64,000 nucleotides of DNA from Novosphingobium fluoreni (GTDB lineage: Bacteria; Pseudomonadota; Alphaproteobacteria; Sphingomonadales; Sphingomonadaceae), in NCBI RefSeq assembly GCF_014196615.1, contig NZ_JACIDY010000005.1, forward strand, positions 1 to 64,000. The letters run 5' to 3'. This document shows, one piece after another, positions 17,335-25,237 of this stretch. A model generated the notes under the pieces. The model was not told the origin of the DNA, did no database searches, and was given only the letters and a program-made list of their open reading frames with translations. Both the position numbers and the translations under genes were made by a program. The first letter of the stretch is position 1. Each line of letters begins with the position of its first letter.

Positions 17335-17756
17335 TCGAGCGGAAAGAGGAACTGCTGGCCCTGGCGCGAGAGGCGGCGGGGCTGGCTTATGCGCCGTATT
17401 CCAAGTTCCATGTGGGCGCGGCGCTGCTGTTTGCGGACGGTTCGATCGTGACGGGCTCGAATGTGGAGAACGCCAGCTACGGCCTGTCGCTGTGTGCCGA
17501 AACGGTGGCGGTGGGCAAGGTGCTGAGCGGTACGGGATCGCGCCAACTTGTCGCGCTTGCGGTTACGGGGGGAGAGCCGGGGCGGTCGGGGCGGGGCCCC
17601 ACCGTCACGCCTTGTGGTCGCTGCAGGCAGATGCTGAACGAAGTGGCCCAGCTTGGCGATACCGATCCGATCGTATGGTGCGATGGGGATGAGGTGATCG
17701 AGACGACGCTGGGGGCTCTCCTGCCGCACGCATTCGGACCCAAGAATCTGCTCTGA
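17331..17756 (+). CDS. cdd: Cytidine deaminase
   Basis: The 141-residue protein carries the zinc site of cytidine deaminases: Cys55-Ala-Glu57 (the glutamate is the proton shuttle) and PCGRC with Cys95 and Cys98. The substrate-binding stretch FHVGAALLFADG and SNVENASYG precede the first motif. It converts cytidine and deoxycytidine to uridine forms in pyrimidine salvage. The length matches the small homotetrameric class. The ATG at 17331 overlaps the stop of the GH25-like gene by four bases, so it depends on that transcript. Thymidine kinase, another salvage enzyme, is encoded near the other end of the window. Confidence 0.95.
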   Translation: MIERKEELLALAREAAGLAYAPYSKFHVGAALLFADGSIVTGSNVENASYGLSLCAETVAVGKVLSGTGSRQLVALAVTGGEPGRSGRGPTVTPCGRCRQMLNEVAQLGDTDPIVWCDGDEVIETTLGALLPHAFGPKNLL

Positions 17757-17852
17757 TCGACGCTGCCCGGCCGTGGCTGAGTTTGTCACGAAATGTCGCC
17801 GCCATCATCGTGCGATTGCCGCACGCACGCTTCCCCGCTAGCGCCGCGCCCG

Positions 17853-18623
17853 ATGGACGTGGATAGCTATCGGCTCTCAACCGGTTACCAGCCCGGCTCC
17901 CCGCGCGAGCGAGCGGTTTCGGCTACGCTGTCGATCGGCATTATCGTCATCGTGGTGCTGCTGGCGATCTACCAGGCGGTGGCCCCGCCGGCCTTCGTAC
18001 CTAACAGCCGGACCGTCTCGTTCGACGTGGCATCGAACGATCCCAAGAAGGCAGCAAAGACCAGTCAGCCCAGGCCGAAGTCTCCGCAAGTCGTCACCAA
18101 GGCGCAAGAGCGCCCCGTCAGCCGACCCAAGCCGCTGATCCCGATTCAGAAGCATGTCGAAAGCCCGGATGCGGACGACGGCATTCCCGGCCTTATCAAG
18201 CTGTCACGCGCCGACATGGCAGCATCCGATATCGGCAAAATGAAAGGCCGTACAAAGGGATCGACCAATGATGGCCGCGGCAACGATTCCCGCTTGGCCC
18301 AAGGTCCGGGTGAGGGGCCGGGAGGGGTCACCTTGTACGATGCTGACTGGTATCGCCGCCCCACCGATGCCGAATTGGCGACGTACATGCCGCAGAAGGG
18401 CGGGCTGGAAGGCTGGGGTCTGATCGCTTGCCAAACGATCGATCGCTACCACGTGGACAACTGCCAGATCCTGGGCGAATCGCCGCGCGGCTCAGGGTTT
18501 GGACGGGCCGTGCAGAACGCTGCCTGGCAATTCCTGGTGCGTCCGCCCCGGATCGACGACAAACCGCAAGTGGGGGCCTGGGTGCGAATCAGGATCGACT
18601 ACACGGTGAACAAGGCGGGCTAA
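17853..18623 (+). CDS. TonB-like periplasm-spanning protein
   Basis: The 256-residue protein has a short cytoplasmic N-terminus and one membrane helix (about 26-50, IGIIVIVVLLAIYQAVA). A Pro/Lys-rich linker (about 64-125) contains repeated basic-proline patterns, and the C-terminal domain (about 165-256) ends in VRIRIDYTVN, similar to the final strand of TonB C-terminal domains. This is the layout of TonB-family energy transducers or of secreted proteins that borrowed that domain. No ExbB/ExbD genes lie next to it, so a transport role is not proved. I placed the start at ATG 17853; the frame runs open 60 bases further upstream without support. Confidence 0.65.
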   Translation: MDVDSYRLSTGYQPGSPRERAVSATLSIGIIVIVVLLAIYQAVAPPAFVPNSRTVSFDVASNDPKKAAKTSQPRPKSPQVVTKAQERPVSRPKPLIPIQKHVESPDADDGIPGLIKLSRADMAASDIGKMKGRTKGSTNDGRGNDSRLAQGPGEGPGGVTLYDADWYRRPTDAELATYMPQKGGLEGWGLIACQTIDRYHVDNCQILGESPRGSGFGRAVQNAAWQFLVRPPRIDDKPQVGAWVRIRIDYTVNKAG

Positions 18624-18684
18624 GACGCGCGGAGCGTCCTGTCCTTACCGCAGCCACACCCGAACGGAGGCCGGCGTGGCACTT

Positions 18685-19857
18685 TCAGGGATAATCCGCC
18701 ACGTGCCCAACGCTGTCGCGGCCCTCCAGCCATTCCAGCAGCGCCGCCATGCAATCCCGGCCCAATTGCGCCGATCGCTCGGGGCTCCATGCCTGGCGCG
18801 GGTCCGGCGCGTCATCGTGATCCTTGAACGGCATCTCCAAGGTCATCGCCACGCATCCCCGGCCCGAGAAGCGCTCGGCCAGCTGGTTGGTGGACATCGT
18901 CAGGTTGCTCTTGCCAGGTGGCGCAACGGGGTATCCGCGCTGCGTCTGGAAATCGGGCGTGCGCCGCTCCAGGATCGCGATGAAACGCCGGTAGCCTTCC
19001 GCCTGCTCTGGACGAAGCGAGGGAATGCCATCGAACCCGGCCATGAACACCGCGGGGATAGCCTCGTCCCCATGAACATCCATGGCGAAATCGACCCCGG
19101 TCTCGTCCATCGCTGTGCGTAGCGCGAGCACCTCGGGAGAGCGTTCGGCACTGGGATCCTGCCACTCACGATTGAGGTTCACGCCGGCAGCGTTGGTGCG
19201 CAGGTGCCCGCGCGCCGAACCATCGGGATTGGCATTGGGCACCAGATGCACTCGACAGCGGCGGCGTAATTCGCGCGCGACGGAATTGGCGGGATCGGCC
19301 AGCAATTCCAGCGCGCCTTCCATCCACCATTCGGCCATCGATTCGCCCGGGTGCTGCCGGGCGTAGAGCCACACTTGCAGCGGACCATCGCCCACCTCCA
19401 GGCAATCGAGCGATCTGCCGTCCAGCGTCTGGCCCAGGGCGCGGTACGAAACGCCCGGAGCGGAGGCGATTCGTGAAACAAGATCGTGATGCCGCTCCAT
19501 CGAGTAGGGCGCGAAATAGGCGAACCAGGCTACGTCGCTGGTGGGCGTATAGCGGATCGTCAACGTGCCACCCTCAAGGCTTTCGTCCCACGCGCAATCG
19601 GCGAGGCCCCAGAACCGGCGGTCTTCCGAAACACGCGCGCGATAGCCCGGCCACCCCATCGGGTAGGCAGAACCGTTGAGGCCGGTAATCTGCAAGGTCA
19701 GGGCCCGTCCGCGTGCGCCGGAAACGCGAAAGTGGAACCACTGCAGGAAACTGGAATCCTGATCCGGCCGAATTTTCAGGAGAGCCTCGTCCCCGAAGAT
19801 CGAACGGACTTCGATATTGCCCGAATCGAAGGCGGAGGTGATCGCAATGTCACTCAT
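18685..19857 (-). CDS. M14 family zinc carboxypeptidase
   Basis: The 390-residue protein has an N-terminal beta-sandwich domain (about 1-120) of the kind found in cytosolic M14 carboxypeptidases, followed by the catalytic domain. The zinc ligands can be placed as His169 and Glu172 ([12 protein letters not shown]) and His262 (DVHGDE), and Glu341 in TLEMPFKD is a good candidate for the catalytic glutamate. NPDGSARGH and NLNREW supply the usual substrate-carboxylate-binding region. It would trim C-terminal residues or side chains of proteins or peptides. No signal peptide is present. The ATG overlaps the stop of the DUF4136-type lipoprotein gene (ATGA), so the two are coupled. Confidence 0.88.
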   Translation of the reverse strand: MSDIAITSAFDSGNIEVRSIFGDEALLKIRPDQDSSFLQWFHFRVSGARGRALTLQITGLNGSAYPMGWPGYRARVSEDRRFWGLADCAWDESLEGGTLTIRYTPTSDVAWFAYFAPYSMERHHDLVSRIASAPGVSYRALGQTLDGRSLDCLEVGDGPLQVWLYARQHPGESMAEWWMEGALELLADPANSVARELRRRCRVHLVPNANPDGSARGHLRTNAAGVNLNREWQDPSAERSPEVLALRTAMDETGVDFAMDVHGDEAIPAVFMAGFDGIPSLRPEQAEGYRRFIAILERRTPDFQTQRGYPVAPPGKSNLTMSTNQLAERFSGRGCVAMTLEMPFKDHDDAPDPRQAWSPERSAQLGRDCMAALLEWLEGRDSVGHVADYP

Positions 19858-20459
19858 GGGACGATGATCGTTTCGCCTGAGTTTCCAGGGAAACTTTTGA
19901 ACAAGGCCTGCGCCATCTTGGCCGCGCCAAGCGACGTTTGTGCCAGAGGTGCCTTGGCGCTGACGCCGAATTGCGCGCGGCCTTCCCACAAGTTCTGATT
20001 GCTCACGCGATCGCGGATAGCCACGCTGAGGCGCGTGTTGACTTGCGCGGGTGGCGGACCGGAAAGGTTGATGCCAAGGCCCAGGCCCACGCCAGACCCG
20101 AAAGAGCCGGTGCCGCCGCCTACGCCCACCGAAACCGGACTGCCTCTGCGTTGGGGGGCCAGTGTCTCGCGATCGACGCTCAGCACCGCGATCTGGCTGG
20201 GCGCGGGACCGCCCGGCACGGCTTCGGCATAGCCTAGACGGGTCAATTCCCGGGCAATGGCGGCGGCGTACGTGCGATACTCGATCCCGGCACCATCCTG
20301 GCCAGGGGCCGGGTCGACACGGATCACTCCGCGACCCAGCATCGCGGTGTCCGGCAAGTGGAAGCGGGTAACCTCGACCGGGCCGACCGGAGTTGCGCAG
20401 CCTTGCAGCAGCGCCCCGGCGGCCAGGGCGGGGATCAGCGCGCGGGCGAAAGGCTTCAT
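19854..20459 (-). CDS. DUF4136-type lipoprotein
   Basis: The 201-residue protein begins with a lipoprotein signal peptide whose lipobox is LLQGC, so it should be lipid-anchored at the outer or inner membrane. The mature part has [18 protein letters not shown] near residues 65-82, a glycine-rich stretch [12 protein letters not shown], and a later [19 protein letters not shown] pattern, which resembles DUF4136 lipoproteins. Function is unknown. GGAG about 8 bases before the ATG at 20459 supports this start rather than the longer frame that opens upstream. It is the first gene of a two-gene unit with the M14 carboxypeptidase and is divergent from rpmJ. Confidence 0.75.
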   Translation of the reverse strand: MKPFARALIPALAAGALLQGCATPVGPVEVTRFHLPDTAMLGRGVIRVDPAPGQDGAGIEYRTYAAAIARELTRLGYAEAVPGGPAPSQIAVLSVDRETLAPQRRGSPVSVGVGGGTGSFGSGVGLGLGINLSGPPPAQVNTRLSVAIRDRVSNQNLWEGRAQFGVSAKAPLAQTSLGAAKMAQALFKSFPGNSGETIIVP

Positions 20460-20667
20460 CGCATCGTCTCCGGATCGGACGGGACTTTTGAATAGGGCCC
20501 CTGAGTTCCCTGGATTTGTGGATTCGCACCTCAGGTTGCAAGAGTGCACGGAGATCATCTCACCGGCGTGCGCTGGCTTGACTTCGATGGGCGGGGCCCT
20601 TAACGGCGCGGCTTCGATTTTCCGGCGGTCGGGAACCGCCACAATAGCGAATCACGAGAGAACTGAC

Positions 20668-20793
20668 ATGAAGATCCGCAACAGCCTGAAGTCGCTGAAG
20701 GACCGCCACCGGGACAACCGCGTGATCCGCCGTCGCGGCCGGACTTATGTGATCAACAAGACCAACCGCCGCTTCAAGGCGCGTCAGGGCTGA
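20668..20793 (+). CDS. rpmJ: 50S ribosomal protein bL36, zinc-independent type
   Basis: This 41-residue, strongly basic protein ([15 protein letters not shown] at the start, RRFKARQG at the end) is a bL36 ribosomal protein. It has no cysteines, so it belongs to the C-minus form that lacks the zinc ribbon and in some bacteria replaces the zinc form when zinc is scarce. In this lineage a form like this may simply be the only copy; the rest of the genome is needed to tell. GAGAG 7 bases before the ATG at 20668 serves as ribosome-binding site. Two hairpins follow the stop. Confidence 0.93.
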   Translation: MKIRNSLKSLKDRHRDNRVIRRRGRTYVINKTNRRFKARQG

Positions 20794-20800
20794 TTTCGAC

Positions 20801-20820
20801 GCGCTCCCTTCGGGGAGCGC
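20801..20820 (+). terminator. Stem-loop after rpmJ
   Basis: A perfect 8-base-pair stem, GCGCTCCC with GGGAGCGC, encloses a TTCG tetraloop 7 bases after the rpmJ stop. It lacks a following T-tract, so alone it would be a weak terminator; it may protect the 3' end or act together with the next hairpin. Confidence 0.6.
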
Positions 20821-20850
20821 CGTCATTCGGCGGGACAAGCGCCGTTGAGG

Positions 20851-20874
20851 GCCCCCGCCACTGCGGGGGCTTTT
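20851..20874 (+). terminator. Rho-independent terminator after rpmJ
   Basis: The stem GCCCCCGC/GCGGGGGC with loop CACT is followed by TTTT. This is a standard intrinsic terminator for rpmJ. The HAD gene starts only 4 bases further on, so that gene must use readthrough or a promoter lying inside this region. Confidence 0.75.
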
Positions 20875-20877
20875 GTC

Positions 20878-21528
20878 GTGTCTGAAGCAAAGCCATCCGC
20901 GCGGGAGCCGCACGCTACGCACCATCCGGTCGAGGCGATCGTCTTTGATGTGGGCCGGGTGCTGGTGGAATGGGACATGCGCTGCCTGTTCGGCAAGCTG
21001 ATCGCCGATCCCCAGCGGCTGGATTGGTTCCTGGCCACCGTGGTGACCGAGGAATGGCATTTTCAGCATGACGCCGGCCGGGACCTGGCGGAAATGGTGA
21101 CGGAGCGCAAAGCGCTGTTCCCGCAGGAAGCCGCGCTGATCGATGCCTACGCCACGCGCTTTCTGGAAACCATTCCCGGGCCCGTGATCGGCTCCACCGA
21201 ACTGCTGAACCGTCTGGGCGAACGGGATGTGCCGCTTTACGCGATCACCAATTTCGCCAGCGTGTTCTGGGCCGAGTTTCTGCCCACGCAACCGCATTTC
21301 AAGCACTTCCGCGATATCGTGGTTTCTGGTGATGAGAAGATCGCCAAGCCCGACCGGCGCATTTTTGACATGGCGGCACGGCGGTTCGGATTCGCTCCGC
21401 CGGAGATGCTGTTCATCGATGACAACGCCGCGAACATCGCGGCTGCGCGGGCCTTGAACTGGCAGGTGCATCACTTCAACGATGTCGCCACGCTGGAGCA
21501 GGACTTACTCCAGCGCGGCCTTCTCTAG
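20878..21528 (+). CDS. HAD-superfamily hydrolase (YihX/haloacid-dehalogenase-like)
   Basis: The 216-residue protein shows the HAD motifs in order: motif I FDVGRVLVEWD, with the nucleophile aspartate but Gly two residues later in place of the usual second Asp; motif II ending in ITNFA; a lysine in DEKIAKPDRRIF; and motif IV LFIDDNAAN. The FDxGxVL form is typical of YihX-like members that dephosphorylate sugar phosphates, and of some dehalogenases. The substrate is unknown. I placed the start at GTG 20878; an open frame from TTG 20845 would run through the terminator stem and is unlikely. The proximity of the rpmJ terminator suggests attenuated or independent expression. Confidence 0.85.
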   Translation: MSEAKPSAREPHATHHPVEAIVFDVGRVLVEWDMRCLFGKLIADPQRLDWFLATVVTEEWHFQHDAGRDLAEMVTERKALFPQEAALIDAYATRFLETIPGPVIGSTELLNRLGERDVPLYAITNFASVFWAEFLPTQPHFKHFRDIVVSGDEKIAKPDRRIFDMAARRFGFAPPEMLFIDDNAANIAAARALNWQVHHFNDVATLEQDLLQRGLL

Positions 21529-21597
21529 GTAGGAATCCCTGAGACGCGGAAGATCGATCCGATACCGAGGTTAACCGCAACCTCACGCCCGTAAAGC

Positions 21598-22254
21598 ATG
21601 TTAAAACAGACTGATGCGGGGAAGGGTCCACTCTTGGAAGCGATAGCGGAAGTCCTGTCCAGGCTTGGGCCGCTGCAACGCAAGGTGCTGATCGCCTGTA
21701 TTGCCGCTCTGGCCGGGCTGGGCGTGTTCGTCAGCTTTGCCGGCAGTCAGGACCGAGCTGCCATTTCCTCCGCCCTTCGCGATCCCTTGTCGATCCTGCG
21801 CTCACGCTCGCCGGGGCAGCGGCCGAAGGGTGCGCTTTATCAGACTAAGCCACGCAAGGCGGCCATCACGCGGGCGCGGCCCCCGGTGATTGCTCCCCGA
21901 CCGAAAGAGCGAGTGCTGGCGGTCGTGCGGCGGCGGCCTGTTCCGGCGCCACTCATAGAGCTACCCGCGTTCGCGCTGCCGCCGGATGCCGGGTTGACAG
22001 GCTTCCCGGTGGGTGTTTTCGATCTGCCCGATCTTGGCAATGCGCTCTCTCCCCCTGGCTTCGACGTGCCACCGTTCGCGTTCGGCGATCGCCCCCGGCA
22101 GACAGGCTCCGGCACGCCAACGCCCCCTATCACCCCCGGCGGCGCGGTGCCGGAAGTGGCGACGTGGCTGATGATGGTGATGGGGATCGGCATGATCGGG
22201 CATACGCTTCGTCGTCGGACCAGCGTTATCAATACGCCAGCGACCGGATCGTGA
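21598..22254 (+). CDS. PEP-CTERM-like surface protein
   Basis: The 218-residue protein has an N-terminal membrane helix (about 30-50, LIACIAALAGLGVFVSFAG), a long Pro/Arg-rich low-complexity middle part, and a C-terminal sorting-like tail. The tail is VPEVATWLMMVMGIGMIGH followed by an Arg cluster and 10 more residues. It resembles the PEPxxWA-CTERM tails of sphingomonads, in which a PEP motif, a hydrophobic helix and a basic stretch mark the protein for an exosortase-type system. Here the motif reads PEV rather than PEP. Its stop overlaps the GTG start of the L,D-transpeptidase (GTGA), so both are made from one transcript. Confidence 0.65.
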   Translation: MLKQTDAGKGPLLEAIAEVLSRLGPLQRKVLIACIAALAGLGVFVSFAGSQDRAAISSALRDPLSILRSRSPGQRPKGALYQTKPRKAAITRARPPVIAPRPKERVLAVVRRRPVPAPLIELPAFALPPDAGLTGFPVGVFDLPDLGNALSPPGFDVPPFAFGDRPRQTGSGTPTPPITPGGAVPEVATWLMMVMGIGMIGHTLRRRTSVINTPATGS

Positions 22255-22886
22255 GCGTACGTAATGTCGTAACGAACCTGCTGAGGAGGATGGCCAGAAC
22301 CGTCCCTCCCGCTTTGGCGATCACGGGCGCCGTGATGTCGATGACCATCCCGGTGCAAGCGGCGGAGACTACCGTTTCGCCACCCGTCGCCAGCCGGCGC
22401 ATCATCTACCCGGCAGCCCGCCTGCCCTCGCTGCGCCTCCCGAATGGAGAGCGGCAGACAGTGCGTAGTTTGCTGGATGTCCGCCAGCCGATGCGATTCG
22501 GCAGCTATGTCTGGGATGATCGCGGCGTGCCGCCAGGCCCCGTGTGGATGCGGGTGGACCTGAGCCTGCAGACCATTTCCGTCTTCCGTGCCGGGCATGA
22601 GATTGGCTCTGCGGTGATTCTCTACGGCGCGGATCGCAAGCCCACACCGCCGGGCGTCTATCCCATCCTGGCGCGGGCGCGGCATCACCGCTCGAACCTC
22701 TACGATGCGCCCATGCCCTATATGTTGCGCCTGACCAGGGATGGCATCGCGATCCACGCCAGCAACGTGCGCGCGGGCGCCGCCACGCATGGCTGCATCG
22801 GTGTGCCGCCGGAATTTGCGCGGCTCTTGTTCGCGCAGGCCCGCCGAGGCGATCGCGTGGCTATCGTTGGCGCGCCCCCGGCATGA
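22251..22886 (+). CDS. YkuD-type L,D-transpeptidase, periplasmic
   Basis: The 211-residue protein begins with a signal peptide (cleavage likely after VQAA near residue 38). It ends in a YkuD domain with catalytic Cys182 in THGCIGV and His169 in AIHASN. L,D-transpeptidases cross-link peptidoglycan stem peptides or attach proteins to them. The usual arginine of the SHGCIR motif is Gly here, which may alter activity. The start is uncertain. GTG 22251 overlaps the upstream stop and gives a complete signal peptide, while ATG 22290 has AGGAGG directly against it, too close to work well. Coupling with the PEP-CTERM-like gene suggests a shared envelope role. Confidence 0.8.
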   Translation: MSVRNVVTNLLRRMARTVPPALAITGAVMSMTIPVQAAETTVSPPVASRRIIYPAARLPSLRLPNGERQTVRSLLDVRQPMRFGSYVWDDRGVPPGPVWMRVDLSLQTISVFRAGHEIGSAVILYGADRKPTPPGVYPILARARHHRSNLYDAPMPYMLRLTRDGIAIHASNVRAGAATHGCIGVPPEFARLLFAQARRGDRVAIVGAPPA

Positions 22887-23002
22887 CCGGCTGCTTTCGG
22901 TGAACGCGTAACCGCCGGATAATCGTCGGCAAAATCTGTTGAAGGCGCGAGTAACCAAAGTAGCGAACCGGCCGTTGACGCTGCGCGCCGCATATCCTGC
23001 GC

Positions 23003-23557
23003 ATGGTCGCGGGACGGATCTTCTTCGGCAAAAGCGCACTGCCATCGGCGCGACGGCTTCTGGCCGCGGGGGCACTGCTGGCGGTTGCTCCGGCGCTATC
23101 GGGAGCGACCAGCCTTTCCGGGCAGTTCGAGGCGCGCATCCTGGCCGCGCATAATCGCGAGCGCGCAGCCCTTGGGATAGAGCCGCTGCACTGGAACCCG
23201 CAACTTGCCAATTCCGCTCGTGGCTGGGCTCATCACCTGGCTGCCACTGGCCGGTTCGAACATGCGCCGGAGCGACCGGTCGACCCGCAGGGTGAAAACT
23301 TGTGGGCGGGAACGCGCGGCTATTACGGCCTTGAGGCGATGGTCGATGGCTGGGTGCGGGAAAAGCGCTTCTTCCGCCCTGGTACGTTCCCGGCCAACAG
23401 CACGACCGGTCGGGTAGAGGATGTCGGGCATTACACGCAGTTGGTGTGGCGTCAGACCCGACAGGTGGGTTGCGCGCTGGCGCGCGGCCAGGTGGAAGAC
23501 GTGCTGGTGTGCCGCTACGCCGAAGCTGGCAATTACATGGGCGAGCGCCCTTTCTGA
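23003..23557 (+). CDS. Secreted CAP/SCP-domain protein
   Basis: The 184-residue protein has a twin-basic, hydrophobic N-terminus (SARRLLAAGALLAVAPALSG) that should act as a signal peptide, followed by a CAP domain. Conserved features are ILAAHNRERAALG, WNPQLANSARGWA, the GENLWAG motif and HYTQLVWRQTRQVGCA, the last matching the CAP signature with its metal-binding histidine. Bacterial CAP proteins are secreted and of mostly unknown function. The gene stands alone between the L,D-transpeptidase and the ATP-grasp operon. I did not find a clear ribosome-binding site for ATG 23003. Confidence 0.87.
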   Translation: MVAGRIFFGKSALPSARRLLAAGALLAVAPALSGATSLSGQFEARILAAHNRERAALGIEPLHWNPQLANSARGWAHHLAATGRFEHAPERPVDPQGENLWAGTRGYYGLEAMVDGWVREKRFFRPGTFPANSTTGRVEDVGHYTQLVWRQTRQVGCALARGQVEDVLVCRYAEAGNYMGERPF

Positions 23558-23669
23558 CCGTTGCGGTGATGTGACGCGGCCTTGGCCTAAATATTATTTC
23601 GCACGCGCAGCATAACCGGCTTGGCAAAGCGGAGGGCTTGTTGCACACCCGTGACAAACGGGAGTCACG

Positions 23670-25100
23670 ATGAGTTCTGCGAGCGGATCACGTTACGATG
23701 AAATGCTCGACGAGGACGGCACGATACGCGCCGCCTATGCCGATTTTCGGGACTGGTATGACGGCCAGGATATCTCCTGGCTGAAGCGCCAGGATGCGGA
23801 AGCCGAGCGGTTCTTCCGCCGTATCGGCATCACCTTCAACGTCTATGGCGAAGATGCCGGTGAAGAGCGGCTGATCCCGTTCGACATGATCCCTCGCATC
23901 ATTACCGCGCGTGAATGGCGCAAGCTGACGCGCGGGATCGAGCAGCGGGTGCGCGCGATCAACGCCTTTCTGCAGGATCTCTATCACCGGCAGGAGATCG
24001 TGAAGGCAGGGCGTCTGCCGGTCCATTTCCTGCGCGATAACGAAGCATTCCTGACGCAGATGATCGGCTTCACGCCGCCCGGCGGGGTCTATACCCACAT
24101 CGTCGGGATCGATCTGGTCCGCACCGGCCCGGATGAGTTCATGGTGCTGGAGGACAACGCCCGCACCCCGTCCGGCGTCTCGTACATGCTCGAGAACCGC
24201 GAGACGATGATGGCGATGTTCCCGGAGCTGTTCACGAAGATCCCGGTTCGGCCCGTGTCGGACTATCCACGCCGCTTGCGCCGGTCGTTGCAGGCCTCCG
24301 CTCCGGCGTGTGCGGGATCGCGGCCATCGGTGGCCGTGCTGACGCCAGGCATCTACAACTCCGCCTACTTCGAACACGCCTATCTTGCGGACCAGATGGG
24401 CGCCGAACTGGTCGAGGGTAGCGATTTGCGCGTCAGCAACGGGCGGGTACAGATGCGCACGACCGAGGGATTTCAGCCGGTCGACGTGATCTATCGCCGC
24501 GTGGACGACAATTACCTCGATCCGCTCAGCTTTCAGCCGGACAGCGTGCTGGGCGTGGCCGGGATCATGGATGTCTATCGCGCGGGCGGTGTCACCATCG
24601 CCAATGCACCGGGCACGGGCATCGCCGATGACAAGGCGATCTACAGCTTTATGCCCGATATCGTCGAGTTCTACACTGGTGAGAAGCCGATCCTGCAAAA
24701 CGTGCCGACCTGGCGCTGCAGCGAGCCGGATTCGCTAAAATATGTGCTGGATAACCTGTCTGAGTTGGTGGTGAAGGAAGTGCACGGATCGGGCGGCTAC
24801 GGCATGCTGATCGGGCCGACCTCTTCCAAGAAGGAGATCGCCGCCTTCGCCGCCAAGCTGCGGGCGCGGCCGGCGAATTATATCGCCCAGCCAACGCTCT
24901 CTTTGTCGACGGTGCCGATCTTCACCAAGTCGGGACTGGCACCCCGGCATGTCGATTTGCGGCCGTTCGTGCTGGTTTCGCCCAACGGGATCGACATCAC
25001 GCCGGGCGGTCTGACGCGCGTGGCGTTGAAGAAGGGGTCGCTGGTGGTGAATTCCTCGCAAGGGGGCGGGACCAAGGACAGCTGGGTGCTGGACGAATGA
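23670..25100 (+). CDS. Circularly permuted ATP-grasp protein
   Basis: This 476-residue protein matches the circularly permuted ATP-grasp family that is encoded with alpha-E proteins. Conserved stretches are WLKRQDAEAERFFRRIGITF near the start, the IVGIDLVRTGPDEFMVLEDN region with acidic metal ligands, NAPGTGIADDKAIYSFMP, the KEVHGSGGYGM phosphate-binding loop, and QGGGTKDSWVL at the end. ATP-grasp enzymes join a carboxylate to an amine using ATP, so a peptide- or amide-forming activity is predicted but the substrate is unknown. CACGGGAGTCACG shortly before the ATG gives a GGGAG ribosome-binding site. It is the first gene of the operon ending in the Anbu protease. Confidence 0.9.
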   Translation: MSSASGSRYDEMLDEDGTIRAAYADFRDWYDGQDISWLKRQDAEAERFFRRIGITFNVYGEDAGEERLIPFDMIPRIITAREWRKLTRGIEQRVRAINAFLQDLYHRQEIVKAGRLPVHFLRDNEAFLTQMIGFTPPGGVYTHIVGIDLVRTGPDEFMVLEDNARTPSGVSYMLENRETMMAMFPELFTKIPVRPVSDYPRRLRRSLQASAPACAGSRPSVAVLTPGIYNSAYFEHAYLADQMGAELVEGSDLRVSNGRVQMRTTEGFQPVDVIYRRVDDNYLDPLSFQPDSVLGVAGIMDVYRAGGVTIANAPGTGIADDKAIYSFMPDIVEFYTGEKPILQNVPTWRCSEPDSLKYVLDNLSELVVKEVHGSGGYGMLIGPTSSKKEIAAFAAKLRARPANYIAQPTLSLSTVPIFTKSGLAPRHVDLRPFVLVSPNGIDITPGGLTRVALKKGSLVVNSSQGGGTKDSWVLDE

Positions 25101-25237
25101 TGAGGGAAAATCTCGTTCTCCCCGTGCGCGCGACCTTGCGGCTCGGAGGCGCATTGCCCTTTGGCATGGCCCGCGCCCAGAAAACGGCTAACGGCGACGG
25201 CCGCGATTTCGCCCCCGCCGTCGGAGTGATCCGCTGA
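25097..25237 (+). CDS. Possible 46-residue peptide coupled on both sides
   Basis: This short frame starts at ATG 25097, overlapping the ATP-grasp stop as ATGATGA, and ends with a TGA at 25235-25237 that overlaps the alpha-E start as TGATG. It encodes a 46-residue basic peptide beginning MMRENLVLPVR and ending FAPAVGVIR, with no cysteine and no membrane segment. The double coupling is what would be expected of a real small gene in this operon. However, there is no good ribosome-binding site and no family that I recognise, so it could be a chance frame in a spacer. If real, it could be a substrate or partner of the ATP-grasp enzyme (inference). Confidence 0.3.
   Translation: MMRENLVLPVRATLRLGGALPFGMARAQKTANGDGRDFAPAVGVIR

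Noticed and set aside
18685..20541. Read-through of the M14 carboxypeptidase frame upstream of 19857
   Set aside because: The extra 228 codons overlap the lipoprotein gene in another frame, and the ATGA overlap marks the real start.
22974..22991. TTGACG and TATCCT upstream of the CAP gene as a promoter
   Set aside because: The two hexamers are only 12 bases apart, too close for a normal sigma-70 promoter.
21840..23657. 605-codon minus-strand frame opposite the PEP-CTERM, transpeptidase and CAP genes
   Set aside because: It overlaps three genes with signal peptides and catalytic motifs and has no domain of its own.
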